64,000 bases of DNA from assembly GCF_011386835.1 (NCBI RefSeq), contig NC_088796.1, forward strand, positions 87,837,468-87,901,467. The letters are read 5' to 3'. This document shows, one piece after another, positions 46,868-50,993 of the stretch. The notes beneath the pieces are model-generated. The model saw only the letters and a program-made list of their open reading frames with translations. It was not told the origin of the DNA and ran no database searches. The translations under genes were made by a program, and so were the position numbers. This DNA is from Chrysemys picta bellii. Lineage: Eukaryota > Chordata > Testudines > Emydidae. The first letter of the stretch is position 1; the number at the start of each line of letters is the position of its first letter.

Positions 46868-47212
46868 CAGAAGGGGATTTATTTTCATGCTTTATGGAAT
46901 TTAGTTGCTTTACAGATGACACCTATGACTAAATGGGAGGGGAGGTTGAGGGGGAGCTAGAAGAAAACAACATGTATCATGTAGTACATAGCTAGAAATT
47001 ATTGCACTTGGAGTAATATATCTAAATTAGATTATTTCCTCTCTTCCTCCATTCTGTTTTTCCTTCAGGTGATACTGGCAAGCAATACAACCAATGAAGT
47101 TTTTGGCCTTCTTATACGTACTGCCTACAGGTTTAACCAACTTGGATTAAAAAACCAAAGGGCTGTGAAGCTGGTGAATGAACTTCTTCAAGAACTAAGA
47201 TTTACGGATTAG
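555..47212 (+). CDS. FANCC: FANCC, C-terminal 328 residues (eight coding exons, 5' part outside window)
   Basis: FANCC is a helical-repeat subunit of the nuclear Fanconi anaemia core complex. With FANCE and FANCF it supports FANCD2-FANCI monoubiquitination in interstrand crosslink repair (family knowledge). Seen here: eight exons of 157, 53, 100, 76, 82, 175, 201 and 144 nt with compatible phases, GT-AG borders and one uninterrupted reading frame to a TAG. Recognisable segments in order are [67 protein letters not shown] and LLQELRFTD at the end. These match my memory of vertebrate FANCC, which is about 558 residues in human, so roughly the last 60 percent is here. Introns are 13.4, 15.8, 4.1, 0.9, 2.4, 3.0 and 6.1 kb. 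No frameshift or premature stop is seen, so the gene looks functional. The span includes introns; the exons are listed separately. Confidence 0.95.
1344..1530 (+). repeat. Left terminal repeat of DIRS copy A
   Basis: The segment starts with the tcttcttagagt-type end and includes the ccattccactgtagg segment. It corresponds in inverted orientation to the right end near 6600-6800 and, more loosely, to the left ends of the DIRS copies near 10667, 18572, 21385 and 43720. Confidence 0.7.
1722..2440 (+). pseudogene. DIRS gag-like ORF remnant (copy A)
   Basis: From an ATG at 1722 the reading begins [15 protein letters not shown] and carries paired Cys motifs (CLSC, CLKC, CHICKR), a zinc-binding pattern at about residues 10-50. 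The same start and Cys spacing recur in the copy at 21807 ([13 protein letters not shown]). The frame stops at 1932-1934, and continuation is readable only in other frames to about 2440. It is therefore a broken gag-like gene. A role in nucleic-acid binding is inferred from the motif and from the family. Confidence 0.7.
2440..2690 (+). pseudogene. DIRS reverse transcriptase thumb remnant (copy A)
   Basis: The readable segment includes [20 protein letters not shown]. It aligns with [20 protein letters not shown] in the inner DIRS copy (about 24770-24840), where it follows the YLDD RT core. The gag remnant passes almost directly into this thumb, so the RT fingers and palm are missing from this copy. 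Confidence 0.7.
2691..3862. mobile_element. Unclassified insertion in DIRS copy A, carrying a TIR element
   Basis: DIRS-like sequence stops near 2690 and resumes near 3862 with the RNase H TDASS motif. The intervening 1.17 kb is not DIRS. It contains the TIR element at 2851-3433 and flanks (2691-2850, 3434-3862) I cannot classify. The flank read on the minus strand begins tgtaacagagtc, as some LTRs do, but I found no convincing target duplication. Confidence 0.4.
2851..3433. mobile_element. Non-autonomous TIR DNA element, GC-rich
   Basis: The ends are inverted: ctagggttaccata on the left and tatggtagccctag on the right, about 14 bp with one mismatch. The interior is GC-rich with C-runs and has no coding content. 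The right part contains a perfect 22-bp inverted repeat (3299-3320 and 3371-3392). The target duplication could not be resolved because the ends are partly palindromic. Confidence 0.6.
3862..5463 (+). pseudogene. DIRS RNase H to tyrosine recombinase remnant, 5' segment (copy A)
   Basis: LITDASS near 3895 marks the RNase H start, and [11 protein letters not shown] lies near 4075. [15 protein letters not shown] near 4210 and [12 protein letters not shown] near 4325 are the RNase H end and DIRS linker. A recombinase-like remnant follows from about 4490, with multiple frames and stops. It is interrupted by the hAT at 5472 and continues after 6264. Confidence 0.7.
5472..6256. mobile_element. Non-autonomous hAT DNA transposon inside DIRS copy A
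   Basis: The left end is caagggtgggcaaac; the reverse complement of the right end is caatggtgggcaaac. An exact 8-bp target duplication, agctagag, flanks the element at 5464-5471 and 6257-6264, which is diagnostic of the hAT superfamily. The interior is GC-rich with degenerate tandem repeats (about 5920-6120, ccccctgccctgagc-like units). These produce long but meaningless ORFs on both strands, including one of 331 codons on the minus strand. Confidence 0.9.
6504..6810 (+). repeat. Internal complementary region and right terminal repeat of DIRS copy A
   Basis: gttctttgagatgtgttgca near 6512 and its inverted partner near 6755-6780 (tgcaacacatctcaaagaac) make this end a foldback. The part between them is the inverted counterpart of the left terminal repeat at 1344-1530. 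This is the usual DIRS 3' architecture. Confidence 0.75.
6811..7147 (+). other. FANCC intron, nothing recognised
   Basis: AT-rich intronic sequence lies between the DIRS right end and the next repeat. I see no gene or clear repeat. Confidence 0.5.
7148..7400 (-). repeat. Old MIR/L2-like 3'-end repeat, minus orientation
   Basis: The segment begins with an ATTT-rich stretch (7158-7190), then reads cagcaggattgggaccatattgtgctggg, with cccctgccccc and gcactctaagaagacaaat behind it. This is the reverse-oriented counterpart of the segment at 56505-56640. The family name is from memory. Confidence 0.5.
7972..8264. mobile_element. Palindromic MITE
   Basis: Ends are gggcaagtctacactac on the left and gtagtgtagacctgccc on the right, which are inverted relative to each other. 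The interior has gcagctgcac-type inverted motifs and a T-run (8192-8203). A related copy in the opposite order lies at 41250-41545. No coding content. Confidence 0.75.
8265..9857 (+). other. FANCC intron, nothing recognised
   Basis: AT-rich intron with TA/TG-rich tracts near 8585-8620. I see no exon or clearly assignable repeat. Confidence 0.5.
9858..10060 (+). repeat. MIR SINE
   Basis: The sequence contains the MIR core: gactgggagtcaagaggact, then gggcaagtcacttaacttct, cagtttcttcatctgta and gaggataata. This ancient tRNA-derived SINE is shared across amniotes. Confidence 0.85.
10665..11860 (+). mobile_element. DIRS copy D, internally deleted
   Basis: A left terminal repeat (about 10667-10870, with ccactgtgggtacacatact) is joined within about 100 bp to the linker/recombinase region. 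An ORF at 11002-11430 reads [19 protein letters not shown] and then [20 protein letters not shown], the DNA-binding N-terminal part of a DIRS tyrosine recombinase. Later sequence (11430-11830) is still recombinase-like but has stops. Gag, RT and most of RNase H are missing. I see no right terminal repeat. Confidence 0.8.
11861..14095 (+). other. FANCC intron, little recognised
   Basis: Intron with A/T tracts, including a T-run at 12929-12947. A short GC-rich segment at about 11863-11930 may be a repeat fragment. I see no exon, and ORFs here show no family resemblance. It ends with the atag acceptor at 14092-14095. Confidence 0.5.
14096..14148 (+). CDS. FANCC: FANCC coding exon 2 of window
   Basis: The exon is 53 nt and encodes [17 protein letters not shown] plus two bases of a split codon. 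The acceptor is atag and the donor is gtaagt from 14149. It starts in phase 0 and ends in phase 2, matching the exon on each side. Confidence 0.93.
14238..14413 (+). repeat. Degraded MIR SINE
   Basis: gaccttagtttactg-type and ttgtaaaatgagtataacctg segments, with a gagcaccttgagatcctca tail, resemble the MIR core and 3' region. It is more diverged than the MIR at 9858. Confidence 0.6.
14414..16013. mobile_element. Large non-autonomous TIR element with tRNA-like modules
   Basis: The left end reads ggcccagatccacacagg; the right end reads cctttgtggatcttggcccaag, so the two are inverted. Repeated taggtgcc/ttaggcacc-like motifs lie inside both ends. The middle carries tRNA-like modules: forward near 14740-14830 and 14990-15060, and a reverse one near 15118-15150. 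The hAT at 15152-15592 is inserted in it. A shorter relative lies at 61815-62680. No transposase is seen. Confidence 0.65.
15152..15592. mobile_element. Non-autonomous hAT-like element inside the TIR element
   Basis: Inverted ends are cagaggtgaaagtaa on the left and ttactttcacctctg on the right. Flanking 8-bp duplications are cccacatc (15144-15151) and cccacaac (15593-15600), 7 of 8 matching. The interior has a GC-rich repeated gggccctttaaatcc motif. It has no coding potential. Confidence 0.85.
16014..17059 (+). other. FANCC intron, nothing recognised
   Basis: AT-rich intron. No exon or assignable repeat was seen. Confidence 0.5.
17060..17405 (+). repeat. CR1 LINE 3' end
   Basis: tggaactctttgccagaag is the degraded end of the CR1 ORF2 coding region. 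A 3' UTR with ggcattgaccactgtcagaa and ggatactgggctagatgga follows, ending in ttcttatgttc repeats. It is a truncated 3' fragment on the + strand. Confidence 0.85.
17533..17775. mobile_element. Palindromic MITE with perfect 24-bp inner hairpin
   Basis: The segment begins atgtctacactgcaatta and contains an inverted attgcagtgtagatg at about 17610 and ttacatcgcaattaaatgg at about 17707. Arms at 17627-17650 and 17676-17699 are exact reverse complements (core gggctgcagccca). It is a non-coding foldback element. Confidence 0.7.
17776..17952 (+). repeat. tRNA-derived SINE with CR1-type tail, 5'-truncated
   Basis: It starts inside the tRNA-like head (gagcattggcctgctaaac) and contains the B-box-like ggttgtgagttcaatcc. 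It ends in the CR1-like tail ggttggactagatgacctcc with attctatgattctat. The same tail closes the CR1 at 43205-43290, which suggests mobilisation by CR1. Confidence 0.88.
20117..20422 (+). pseudogene. DIRS RNase H end and linker remnant (copy B)
   Basis: The reading [20 protein letters not shown], then LDCLNRS, then [18 protein letters not shown] parallels [14 protein letters not shown] and [12 protein letters not shown] in copy A. This is the region between RNase H and the tyrosine recombinase. The RT core expected upstream is mostly deleted. Confidence 0.7.
21385..21590 (+). repeat. Left terminal repeat of DIRS copy C
   Basis: It begins gttctttgaggagtgtccct and includes ctgtgggtgctccact and ttctaatcggagattta. 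The inverted counterpart lies near 26970-27165 (ttagaagtgcag and ggggcactgctactac). Confidence 0.85.
21807..22920 (+). pseudogene. DIRS gag-like gene remnant (copy C)
   Basis: The ORF from 21807 begins [13 protein letters not shown] and has [19 protein letters not shown], two CxxC pairs typical of a zinc-binding gag-like protein. It goes out of frame near 22210. Proline-rich sequence continues in other frames (22345-22822) and then an acidic segment to about 22920. The split into several frames shows indels. Confidence 0.75.
23030..24190 (+). pseudogene. DIRS second ORF, region upstream of RT (copy C)
   Basis: The frame at 23338-23586 reads helical DIRS-like sequence ([20 protein letters not shown]) and ends at a stop at 23584-23586. 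RT-adjacent sequence follows at about 23850-24190 ([20 protein letters not shown], then [10 protein letters not shown]), the start of the RT fingers. The frames are broken by stops. Confidence 0.65.
24190..24960 (+). pseudogene. DIRS reverse transcriptase remnant (copy C)
   Basis: [15 protein letters not shown] near 24310 is the RT palm motif. [20 protein letters not shown] near 24416 and FPYLDDCLL near 24510 give the GLSTAPR and catalytic YLDD motifs. [16 protein letters not shown] marks the thumb near 24790. The palm and YLDD segments lie in different frames, so at least one frameshift separates them. It is the most complete RT in the window. Confidence 0.85.
24960..25375 (+). pseudogene. 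DIRS RNase H remnant (copy C)
   Basis: [15 protein letters not shown] near 25005, [12 protein letters not shown] near 25090, [17 protein letters not shown] near 25175 and [13 protein letters not shown] near 25315 form an ordered RNase H-like domain. They carry the expected acidic residues (TDAS, LELRA, DN, ADHLSR). A stop at 25123-25125 interrupts it. Confidence 0.85.
25376..26840 (+). pseudogene. DIRS tyrosine recombinase remnant (copy C)
   Basis: Linker sequence with [12 protein letters not shown] near 25610 precedes a recombinase. Its catalytic-domain segments include [17 protein letters not shown] near 26195 (first Arg region), [13 protein letters not shown] near 26601 (HxxR motif) and [19 protein letters not shown] near 26665, carrying the Trp and the presumed catalytic Tyr. 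The N-terminal region near 25850-26000 is broken. Tyrosine recombinases integrate DIRS circular DNA without target duplication (family knowledge). Confidence 0.8.
26875..27195 (+). repeat. Internal complementary region and right terminal repeat of DIRS copy C
   Basis: accttgtgcagtaactgagg with ttcttcgagatggttgtccc at 26884-26925 is inverted at about 27140-27185 (ggacaaccattttgaagaac, then cctcagttactgcacaaggt), making a foldback of about 310 bp. Its middle is the inverted counterpart of the left terminal repeat at 21385-21590. Confidence 0.88.
27505..27795 (+). repeat. Right terminal foldback of outer DIRS copy B
   Basis: ttcttcgagatgtgttgcat near 27522 is inverted near 27758 (gcaacacatcttgcagaaca). 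The segment between is the inverted counterpart of the outer left repeat at 18572-18750 (gtggggtggccctgcc against ggggtggctctgccc-type). Confidence 0.8.
27830..28510 (-). repeat. Degraded CR1 LINE reverse-transcriptase fragment, antisense
   Basis: Read on the minus strand, 28500-28380 resembles the CR1 RT active-site region, with a FINDLEE-like segment then a corrupted FADDTK (here FRNDTK). 28120-27940 resembles the region coding for the CR1 C-terminal part. No intact frame remains. Confidence 0.65.
28511..29061 (+). other. FANCC intron, nothing recognised
   Basis: Intronic sequence with no assignable gene or repeat. The short ORF at 28640-28855 shows no family resemblance. Confidence 0.5.
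29062..29387. mobile_element. MITE with long inverted ends
   Basis: The left arm reads ggccatgtctacatgg then aagttaaggcaaattgacta. The right end reads ttagttcgttcgacttaact then ttgtaggccagccctgaa. The arms are inverted and imperfect over about 60-100 bp. No coding content. Confidence 0.65.
29388..29505. mobile_element. Small foldback MITE
   Basis: gatccagctaagcacttaag at the left and cttaagtgctttgcaggatt at the right are inverted, with taagtatgtg/gtttgtgctta motifs between. A relative with the same motifs lies at 59358-59482. Confidence 0.6.
29930..30029 (+). CDS. FANCC: FANCC coding exon 3 of window
   Basis: The exon is 100 nt. Its first G completes a Lys codon, then [17 protein letters not shown] and [16 protein letters not shown] follow. 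The acceptor is tcag and the donor is gttagt from 30030. It ends in phase 0 and joins the next exon at [10 protein letters not shown]. Confidence 0.93.
30706..30812. mobile_element. Small foldback MITE
   Basis: ttattctcctctcatggtaa at the left and ctgagaggagaatctgcccc at the right are inverted, and gtaattttacacca pairs with ggtgaaattac. It is non-coding. Confidence 0.6.
30885..31012 (+). repeat. Penelope-like terminal repeat fragment
   Basis: gtggtagccgtgttagtcta, ggagtacttgtggcacctta, gagactaacaaatttatttg and gcataagctttcgtgggcta match the terminal repeat that flanks the GIY-YIG-bearing element at 49412-50344. Only one arm is present. Confidence 0.8.
31013..33167 (+). other. FANCC intron, no clear features
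   Basis: It contains a G-run at 31876-31889 and a segment at about 32080-32340 that looks repeat-like but that I cannot classify. No exon was recognised. Confidence 0.45.
33177..33366. mobile_element. Penelope-type hairpin insertion
   Basis: The left arm reads ggtggcaccttaaagactaa and gacataagcctttgtgggta. The right arm reads the reverse: tacccacgaaagcttatgcc and gttagtctttaaggtgccac. A flanking direct repeat agatctgtc at 33168-33176 and 33367-33375 suggests a target duplication. No coding sequence remains. Confidence 0.8.
33946..34004. mobile_element. Minimal Penelope-derived insertion with 18-bp target duplication
   Basis: The 59-bp insert starts agactaacaaatttattt and ends agactaacacggctgctact, the two inverted ends of the Penelope terminal repeat with an ATTT-rich loop. 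The exact 18-bp repeat aacctataatatctttag flanks it at 33928-33945 and 34005-34022. It ends 77 bp before the FANCC exon at 34082. Confidence 0.88.
34082..34157 (+). CDS. FANCC: FANCC coding exon 4 of window
   Basis: The 76-nt exon encodes [20 protein letters not shown] then LKHPF and one base of a split Asp codon. The acceptor is tttag and the donor is gtaagt from 34158. It contains an HHHQH cluster not in my memory of the human protein. Confidence 0.93.
34731..34803. repeat. AT / GT / GC alternating simple repeat
   Basis: tatatatata leads into gtgtgtgtgtgt, then gcgcgcgcacacacacacgc. It is an alternating purine-pyrimidine tract in the short intron between exons 4 and 5 of the window. Confidence 0.9.
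35053..35134 (+). CDS. FANCC: FANCC coding exon 5 of window
   Basis: The 82-nt exon completes an Asp codon, then encodes [20 protein letters not shown] and IEDKSI, with two bases of an Arg codon left. The acceptor is ccag and the donor is gtaaat from 35135, which is weaker than the others at position +5. Confidence 0.92.
35336..35403. mobile_element. Small foldback MITE
   Basis: cctgattttcagagtctcaa and gcacttcagaaaatcagacc are inverted ends separated by about 25 bp. A relative lies at 57380-57462. Confidence 0.6.
35660..37508 (+). mobile_element. DIRS copy E, RT to linker fragment, interrupted by a 1-kb insertion
   Basis: IYLDDWLL-like coding is seen at 35735-35760 ([20 protein letters not shown]). 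[19 protein letters not shown] lies near 35850 and [14 protein letters not shown] near 36040. QVDNLSRHF and [13 protein letters not shown] near 37390-37490 complete the RNase H and linker order seen in copy C. No terminal repeat is present. The interruption at 36366-37375 falls inside RNase H. The fragment ends about 43 bp before the next FANCC exon. Confidence 0.82.
36366..37375 (+). mobile_element. LTR-like insertion in DIRS copy E
   Basis: It is flanked by direct repeats gttcac at 36360-36365 and 37376-37381. DIRS RNase H coding is collinear across the junction if one copy is removed, which supports these borders. The insert begins tgttctgtaacag, carries an AATAAA near 37004 and has no recognisable ORF. 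It may be a solo LTR, but its 3' end is not CA, so the class is open. Confidence 0.55.
37551..37725 (+). CDS. FANCC: FANCC coding exon 6 of window
   Basis: The 175-nt exon completes an Arg codon and encodes 58 residues including [20 protein letters not shown] and [11 protein letters not shown]. The acceptor is tttgcag and the donor is gtgggt from 37726. It ends in phase 0. It is the best-conserved block in the window relative to my memory of the family. DIRS sequence lies immediately upstream. Confidence 0.95.
37726..40770 (+). other. FANCC intron, nothing recognised
   Basis: No clearly assignable transposon was found in this 3-kb intron. Short ORFs show no family resemblance. The acceptor is acag at 40767-40770. 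Confidence 0.5.
40771..40971 (+). CDS. FANCC: FANCC coding exon 7 of window
   Basis: The 201-nt exon encodes 67 whole codons: [14 protein letters not shown] through [20 protein letters not shown] and QEFISH. The donor gtaagt starts at 40972. A run of charged residues (TKTDKRQ) sits where the human protein, from memory, is also variable. Confidence 0.94.
41250..41545. mobile_element. Palindromic MITE, relative of the one at 7972
   Basis: accatgtctacactaccact at the left resembles the inverted right end of the 7972 MITE (agcggtagtgtagacctgcc). cacacccctgag and gcgcagctgcatcgg motifs are shared in opposite order, so it is in reverse orientation. Its right end (ttatagcctaag) is worn. Confidence 0.7.
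41555..43290 (+). pseudogene. CR1 LINE reverse-transcriptase pseudogene with 3' end
   Basis: CR1 is a non-LTR retrotransposon. Frames at 41752-42003 and 41850-42509 give RT domain motifs: [74 protein letters not shown] and the catalytic [10 protein letters not shown]. The frame at 42624-43067 gives the C-terminal region ([20 protein letters not shown]). The 3' end carries ggttggactagatgacctcc and attctatgattctg. It is 5'-truncated, with at least two frame changes and a stop at 41740-41742. Confidence 0.92.
43690..45115 (+). mobile_element. DIRS copy F, both ends kept, coding region deleted
   Basis: The left terminal repeat (about 43722-43920, with aaaggcataaagggcagagt) is inverted near 44945-44985 (ccactctggcctttatgccc). 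A short gag-like stretch (about 44100-44600) lies between them. ICR-like sequence is at 44812-44870 (ggttcattgagacgtattgt). RT, RNase H and recombinase are absent. Confidence 0.78.
44673..44754. repeat. Near-perfect 82-nt hairpin in DIRS copy F
   Basis: Arms at 44673-44710 and 44716-44754 are reverse complements apart from one mismatch and one extra base, with a 5-nt loop (tgcag). The arms share agtgtctgtcttacct and its complement. It may be a minimal foldback MITE. Confidence 0.9.
45116..46154 (+). other. FANCC intron, nothing recognised
   Basis: AT-rich intron. No exon or clear repeat was recognised. Confidence 0.5.
46163..46393. mobile_element. Non-autonomous hAT element, 231 bp
   Basis: The left end is cagggccgactccagg; the right end is cctggagccggccctg, inverted with one mismatch. 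An exact 8-bp target duplication, gctgcagc, lies at 46155-46162 and 46394-46401. The interior carries ccgccgaattgccgcc-type inverted motifs and an (AAAAC)n stretch near 46201-46227. Confidence 0.9.
46777..46868. repeat. (TTTC)n microsatellite
   Basis: About 22 uninterrupted TTTC units lie 200 bp upstream of the acceptor of the last FANCC coding exon. Translation of it gives only a spurious LSFF-repeat ORF. Confidence 0.97.
47069..47212 (+). CDS. FANCC: FANCC last coding exon
   Basis: The 144-nt exon starts in phase 0: [20 protein letters not shown], then [19 protein letters not shown] and TAG at 47210-47212. The acceptor is ttcag at 47064-47068, behind a pyrimidine-rich tract. The C-terminal LLQELR compares with LLKELR in human (from memory). 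Confidence 0.95.
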   Translation: MILASNTTNEVFGLLIRTAYRFNQLGLKNQRAVKLVNELLQELRFTD

Positions 47213-48644
47213 TTTTGTATTGTTGTCCAGATCAACCCAGAGACTAGACCAGCTGATCAGATTTTTTCTACGGTAAAGTGTGAAAGGGAAGTCAGTTTTT
47301 TTTATTTATATTCCCCCTTCCCCATGTATGAAAATAGAAAATGTTTGGAAATGTCATTCTGTTAGAATACAGCAGTAATCTTTAAAGATGGTTGAAAATG
47401 TTGTTCATAATGTTTTATTTTACAAGGGACTTGTGTCATCTAAACGCTGTTTATTCACAGCCTCGTTGCTGACATTATGTCCTAGTTGTGGTCTAGATTT
47501 TCTGTAAATTCTTAGTCCAGGAAGTGCAGCTGTTAGGGGTGGAAACAAAAGCTATAATAATAGGAAGAGGCCTTTCCTTCTGTAAAATAATTACTGATAA
47601 TTCAAAACTACTGTTTGAATGTTACGAGAGAGATAAAGTTCAGAAAAATTATGTTATTTACTAGTTGATTATTTCTAGCTGTTTGGGAGTAATTTAACAA
47701 TTTGATCCTGAAATTCTGCTTCGGTGAGTCTAAGCCTGATCACAGACAAGTGATCATTAATGGTTCCTTCTGAATATGTGCTTCCATGAAATACAGTTTC
47801 ATGAAACTGAAAGACCAATCAACTCCTTAAATTCTTATAAGTGATTTTACAAATTGAAACTCATCTCAGATTTACTATATGGCATTCATCAGAAAGTGTG
47901 TTCTTCCAAGGTAATGTTCTCTCTAGTTTGTACCACAGGACTTTTAGCAATGTCAAGAATATCGCAGAGAGGATTTGGTGCAGATTGTAAATAGATCTCG
48001 CTTTAATGCTGGAGATTCTCTATATCAGGAAGAAATTCTTTACCCTATATTAGTTAAAGGAGGACAAGCACAAGATAGGGTTATGGGAAGTTGTTTCAGA
48101 GTTAAAGGGAAAATTTTCAGAGGACCACATAATGGGTGCACCTGCAAATCCCCACATTTCTGTATACAGACAGGTACACAATGAAGTACAAATTGCTATT
48201 TGCCTGTAATGACAGGGGTATAGGGAGGGATTGTAGCCCATCCACTGTGCCATCTTTTGAAAATGATCCAAAAAGTTTGTGAAACTATTTATACCTACCA
48301 TTATCTGGAGAAAAAAAAAATATGGGTAGCATCTGGTGATGGAGGATGCTACTATATTCAGTCCTTCGTTGTCATATGTTGTCTAGTTTCAAGGTCTGTA
48401 CTTTATGTGCATTAAGACTATTTGTGGGTGTGTGCATGTGCTGCAGTTACCCTAATTATCACAGTTTTGTGAGTATCATGTTTCTTCCATAGCAGAACTA
48501 AAACTGTTCACTTAGTATCCTGTTGCTCTAGACGGAGTAGGGATGTTTACAGTTTAGGAATTTCTTACATTAATACCTATTGTAAATCATAAAAGAAAGA
48601 GTTACAGAGGTTACAAAGGGTATGTAAGACTAGAACATAAGCCT
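47213..48644 (+). other. FANCC 3' UTR and downstream sequence, end not assigned
   Basis: Sequence directly after the stop should be 3' UTR. I found no canonical AATAAA or ATTAAA followed by a convincing downstream element before 48644, so the cleavage site cannot be placed. An AATAAA occurs at 50478-50483, but beyond inserted repeats. Confidence 0.5.
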
Positions 48645-49613
48645 GCCTATATTAGGTCGACCTACAGCCACTTCAGTAATTACTGTGGTGGTGCATGTCC
48701 ACGCTACCCTCCTTGGGTCGGTCGGGCACATCCTCACCAGGAGCACTTCCACTGACCTAAGAGGGACAGTGTGGGGAGCAGTCTCTCAGCTCTGCTGGCA
48801 GCTCCTCAGGCCCCCGACGGGCTGCCATTCCCCTCTGATCCCCATTCCCCACCAGGAGCAGGGGGGAAGCCACCCGAGGCTTCTCACCTCACTGGGAGCT
48901 GAGGGAAAGCTGCCTGGGGCTTCTCGCTTCCCTGTTCCCGACCGGGAGTGGAGGGGAAGCCGCCCAGGGCTTCTAAGCCCTGGGGAGCAGGGTCCAGCTG
49001 CCCTGGCTTCACAACCCTGCTCCCTGCCAGGCACCAGGCTGCCTGGCTCTGAGTGGCGGAGGGGAAGGCAACTGGGATTCTCACCCAAGCTCCCAGCCGG
49101 GAGCGAGGTCCAGCCACCCTGCTCTCCACGGGAGCGGGGGGCAGCTGGGTTCTAGCTGCCAATTTTCTTGTCAATTTTACAGCTTCTGCCATGAAATTGA
49201 CAAAACAGCCAACAATCCATGTAAGGAACACCATGTCTACACAGACACTGTGTCACCCTAACTACACCGACATAAGCCTGACGCCTCTCTTGGAGGAAGA
49301 GTTATTATGTTGGTGTAGTAGGGCACTTACATTGGCCGGAGGAAGGCTGTAGTGTAGACACTGACATAATTAGGTCGATGTAAGACAGCTTACATCAACC
49401 TAACTGTATAGTTTTCAGAGTAGCAGCCATGTTAGTCTGTATCCGCAAAAAAAACAGGAGTACTTGTAGCACCTTAGAGACTAACAAATTTATTGGAGCA
49501 TAAACTTTCGTGGGCCACAGCCTACTTCATCGTATGCATGTAGTGGAAAATACAGTAGGAAGATATATATATATATACACAGAGAACATGAAACAGTGGG
49601 TGTTACTATACAC

Positions 49614-49785
49614 CAGGGGTCGGCAACGTTCGGCACGCGGCTCACCAGGGTAAGCACCCTGGTGGGCTGGGCCAGTTTTATTTACCTGCTGACGCGGCAG
49701 GTTTGGCCGATCGCGTCCGCCACTGGCTGCGGTTCGCCGTCCCGGGCCAATGGGGGCGGCGAGAAGCCGCGGCCAGCACATCGCT
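49614..49785. mobile_element. hAT fragment inside the Penelope element, right end missing
   Basis: It begins with a hAT-type end caggggtcggcaacgt and has a GC-rich body (gcggttcgccgtcccggg). It interrupts the Penelope left repeat just after tatacac. No inverted right end is found before Penelope coding sequence resumes, so a deletion removed it together with Penelope sequence. Confidence 0.6.
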
Positions 49786-50026
49786 CACAGTCTCTACGTA
49801 AAAGAATAAATGGACACAAATCAGACGTCAAGAATTATAACATTCAAAAACCAGGTGGAGAACACTTCAATCTCCCTGGCCACTTGATTACAGACCTAAA
49901 AGTCGCAATATTACAACAAAAAAACTCCAACGCGAGACTGCTGAATTAGAATTAATTTGCAAATTGGACACCATTAAATTAGGCTTGAACAAAGACTGGG
50001 AGTGGATAGGCCATTACACAAAGTAA
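49786..50026 (+). pseudogene. Penelope C-terminal GIY-YIG endonuclease remnant
   Basis: The reading RINGHKSDVKNYN, EHFNLPGHLITDLKVAILQQ, then after one frameshift near 49940, ELICKLDTIKLGLNKDWEW and a TAA at 50024-50026. The HFNxPGH segment and the terminal LNT-like/GLN pattern are typical of the Penelope endonuclease domain end. The catalytic GIY and YIG motifs would lie upstream and are deleted. Confidence 0.8.
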
Positions 50027-50372
50027 AACTATTCCCCTCCTCCCCCCCAGTTCCTCATATCTCCTTGTCAATTTTGTCAATTGCTGGAAATGGGCCATTT
50101 TCATTACCACTACAAACTGTTTTTTTTTTCTGCTCCTGCTGATAAAAGCTCAACTTAACTGATTACTCTCCTTATAGTGTGTATAGTAACACCCATTGTT
50201 TCATGTTCTCTGTGTGTGTATATATATATATCTTCCTACTGTATTTTCCATTCTATGCATCCGATGAAGTAGGCTGTAGCCCACGAAAGCTTATGCTCAA
50301 ATAAATGTGTTAGTCTCTAAGGTGCCACAAGTACTCCTGTTCTTCTAACCGTATAGTGTAGACCAGCCCCAT

Positions 50373-50993
50373 ATCTTCTAATCCATTCATTAAAGTGCTC
50401 ATAGTATTTGTTTCAGAGCAGATGCAGCAATAGTAAAGATTTAGCAAATAGTTTATTTGATTCAAGAGCACTTCTTAAATAAAAAAGAAAAATCAATCAT
50501 GAACTGTTGGCTGCTGCATCTTTTCACTTATTGGTAGCAAGGTATACACATAAGAAAAACAGGCATTCTAGTTTTCGTCTTCTAGATATTGCTTCTAAAA
50601 GGCACGGAATAGATCTGAAACTAAGGAGGCTGTCGCTGTTGACAAAAAAAAAACCCAGCAAACAAGGAATTTGTCCAGTGGGAACAAATGTGTGGAATGT
50701 TCTTCCTTATATGACAAGGAATCTAAAATTAATTTGTCTTTCAAGGAAGAAAGTTGATTTTTTGTTTTTATTTTGTTGTGGGGTTTGTGTGTGTGTGTGT
50801 TTTGTTTCCTTTCCTCCAGAATCTTTTGATGGATTTTGTTTTCTGTGGCCTTACTCGACCCTTACTTTGTGCTTACATGTTCAATCTGGATATTATTTTT
50901 ATTTATATATATATATATATATACTTCAAAAACAAATCTAAAAGAGGTGTGTTACTTCACTTTCTAGATTCAGAATTACTTGGTCCATACTGA
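50373..50993 (+). other. Intergenic/downstream sequence, nothing recognised
   Basis: AT-rich sequence with TG- and TA-repeats (50789-50800, 50905-50922). ORFs have no family resemblance. Confidence 0.5.

Larger units (their letters stand above)
49412..50344 (+). mobile_element. Penelope-like element with inverted terminal repeats and GIY-YIG remnant
   Basis: The left repeat (49412-49613) and right repeat (about 50161-50344) are inverted copies, for example ggagtacttgtagcacctta against ggtgccacaagtactcctgt. Between them lies a C-terminal coding remnant. The flanking duplication ctaactgtatag (49400-49411) and ctaaccgtatag (50345-50356) marks the insertion into the MITE. Penelope elements pair a reverse transcriptase with a GIY-YIG endonuclease; the RT is absent here. 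Confidence 0.82.
48645..50372. mobile_element. TIR/MITE-type element split by a Penelope insertion
   Basis: attaggtcgacctacagcca near 48651 and gcatgtccacgctaccct near 48694 belong to one end. gtagtgtagacactgacata with attaggtcgatgtaagacag near 49350-49390 belongs to the other. The end continues after the Penelope element as tagtgtagaccagcccc (50353-50370). The interior (48780-49150) is GC-rich with repeated gggagcagg/cagctgcc motifs and has no credible gene. Confidence 0.6.

Noticed and set aside
46777..46868. CRISPR-like array
   Set aside because: It is a simple tetranucleotide repeat without spacers; no CRISPR repeat-spacer pattern exists anywhere in the window.
46715..46960. 81-codon ORF with repeated LSFF
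   Set aside because: It is only a translation of the (TTTC)n microsatellite.
48685..49155. 156-codon ORF on + and 100-116-codon ORFs on -
   Set aside because: GC-rich MITE interior with repeated motifs; no family resemblance and overlapping ORFs on both strands.
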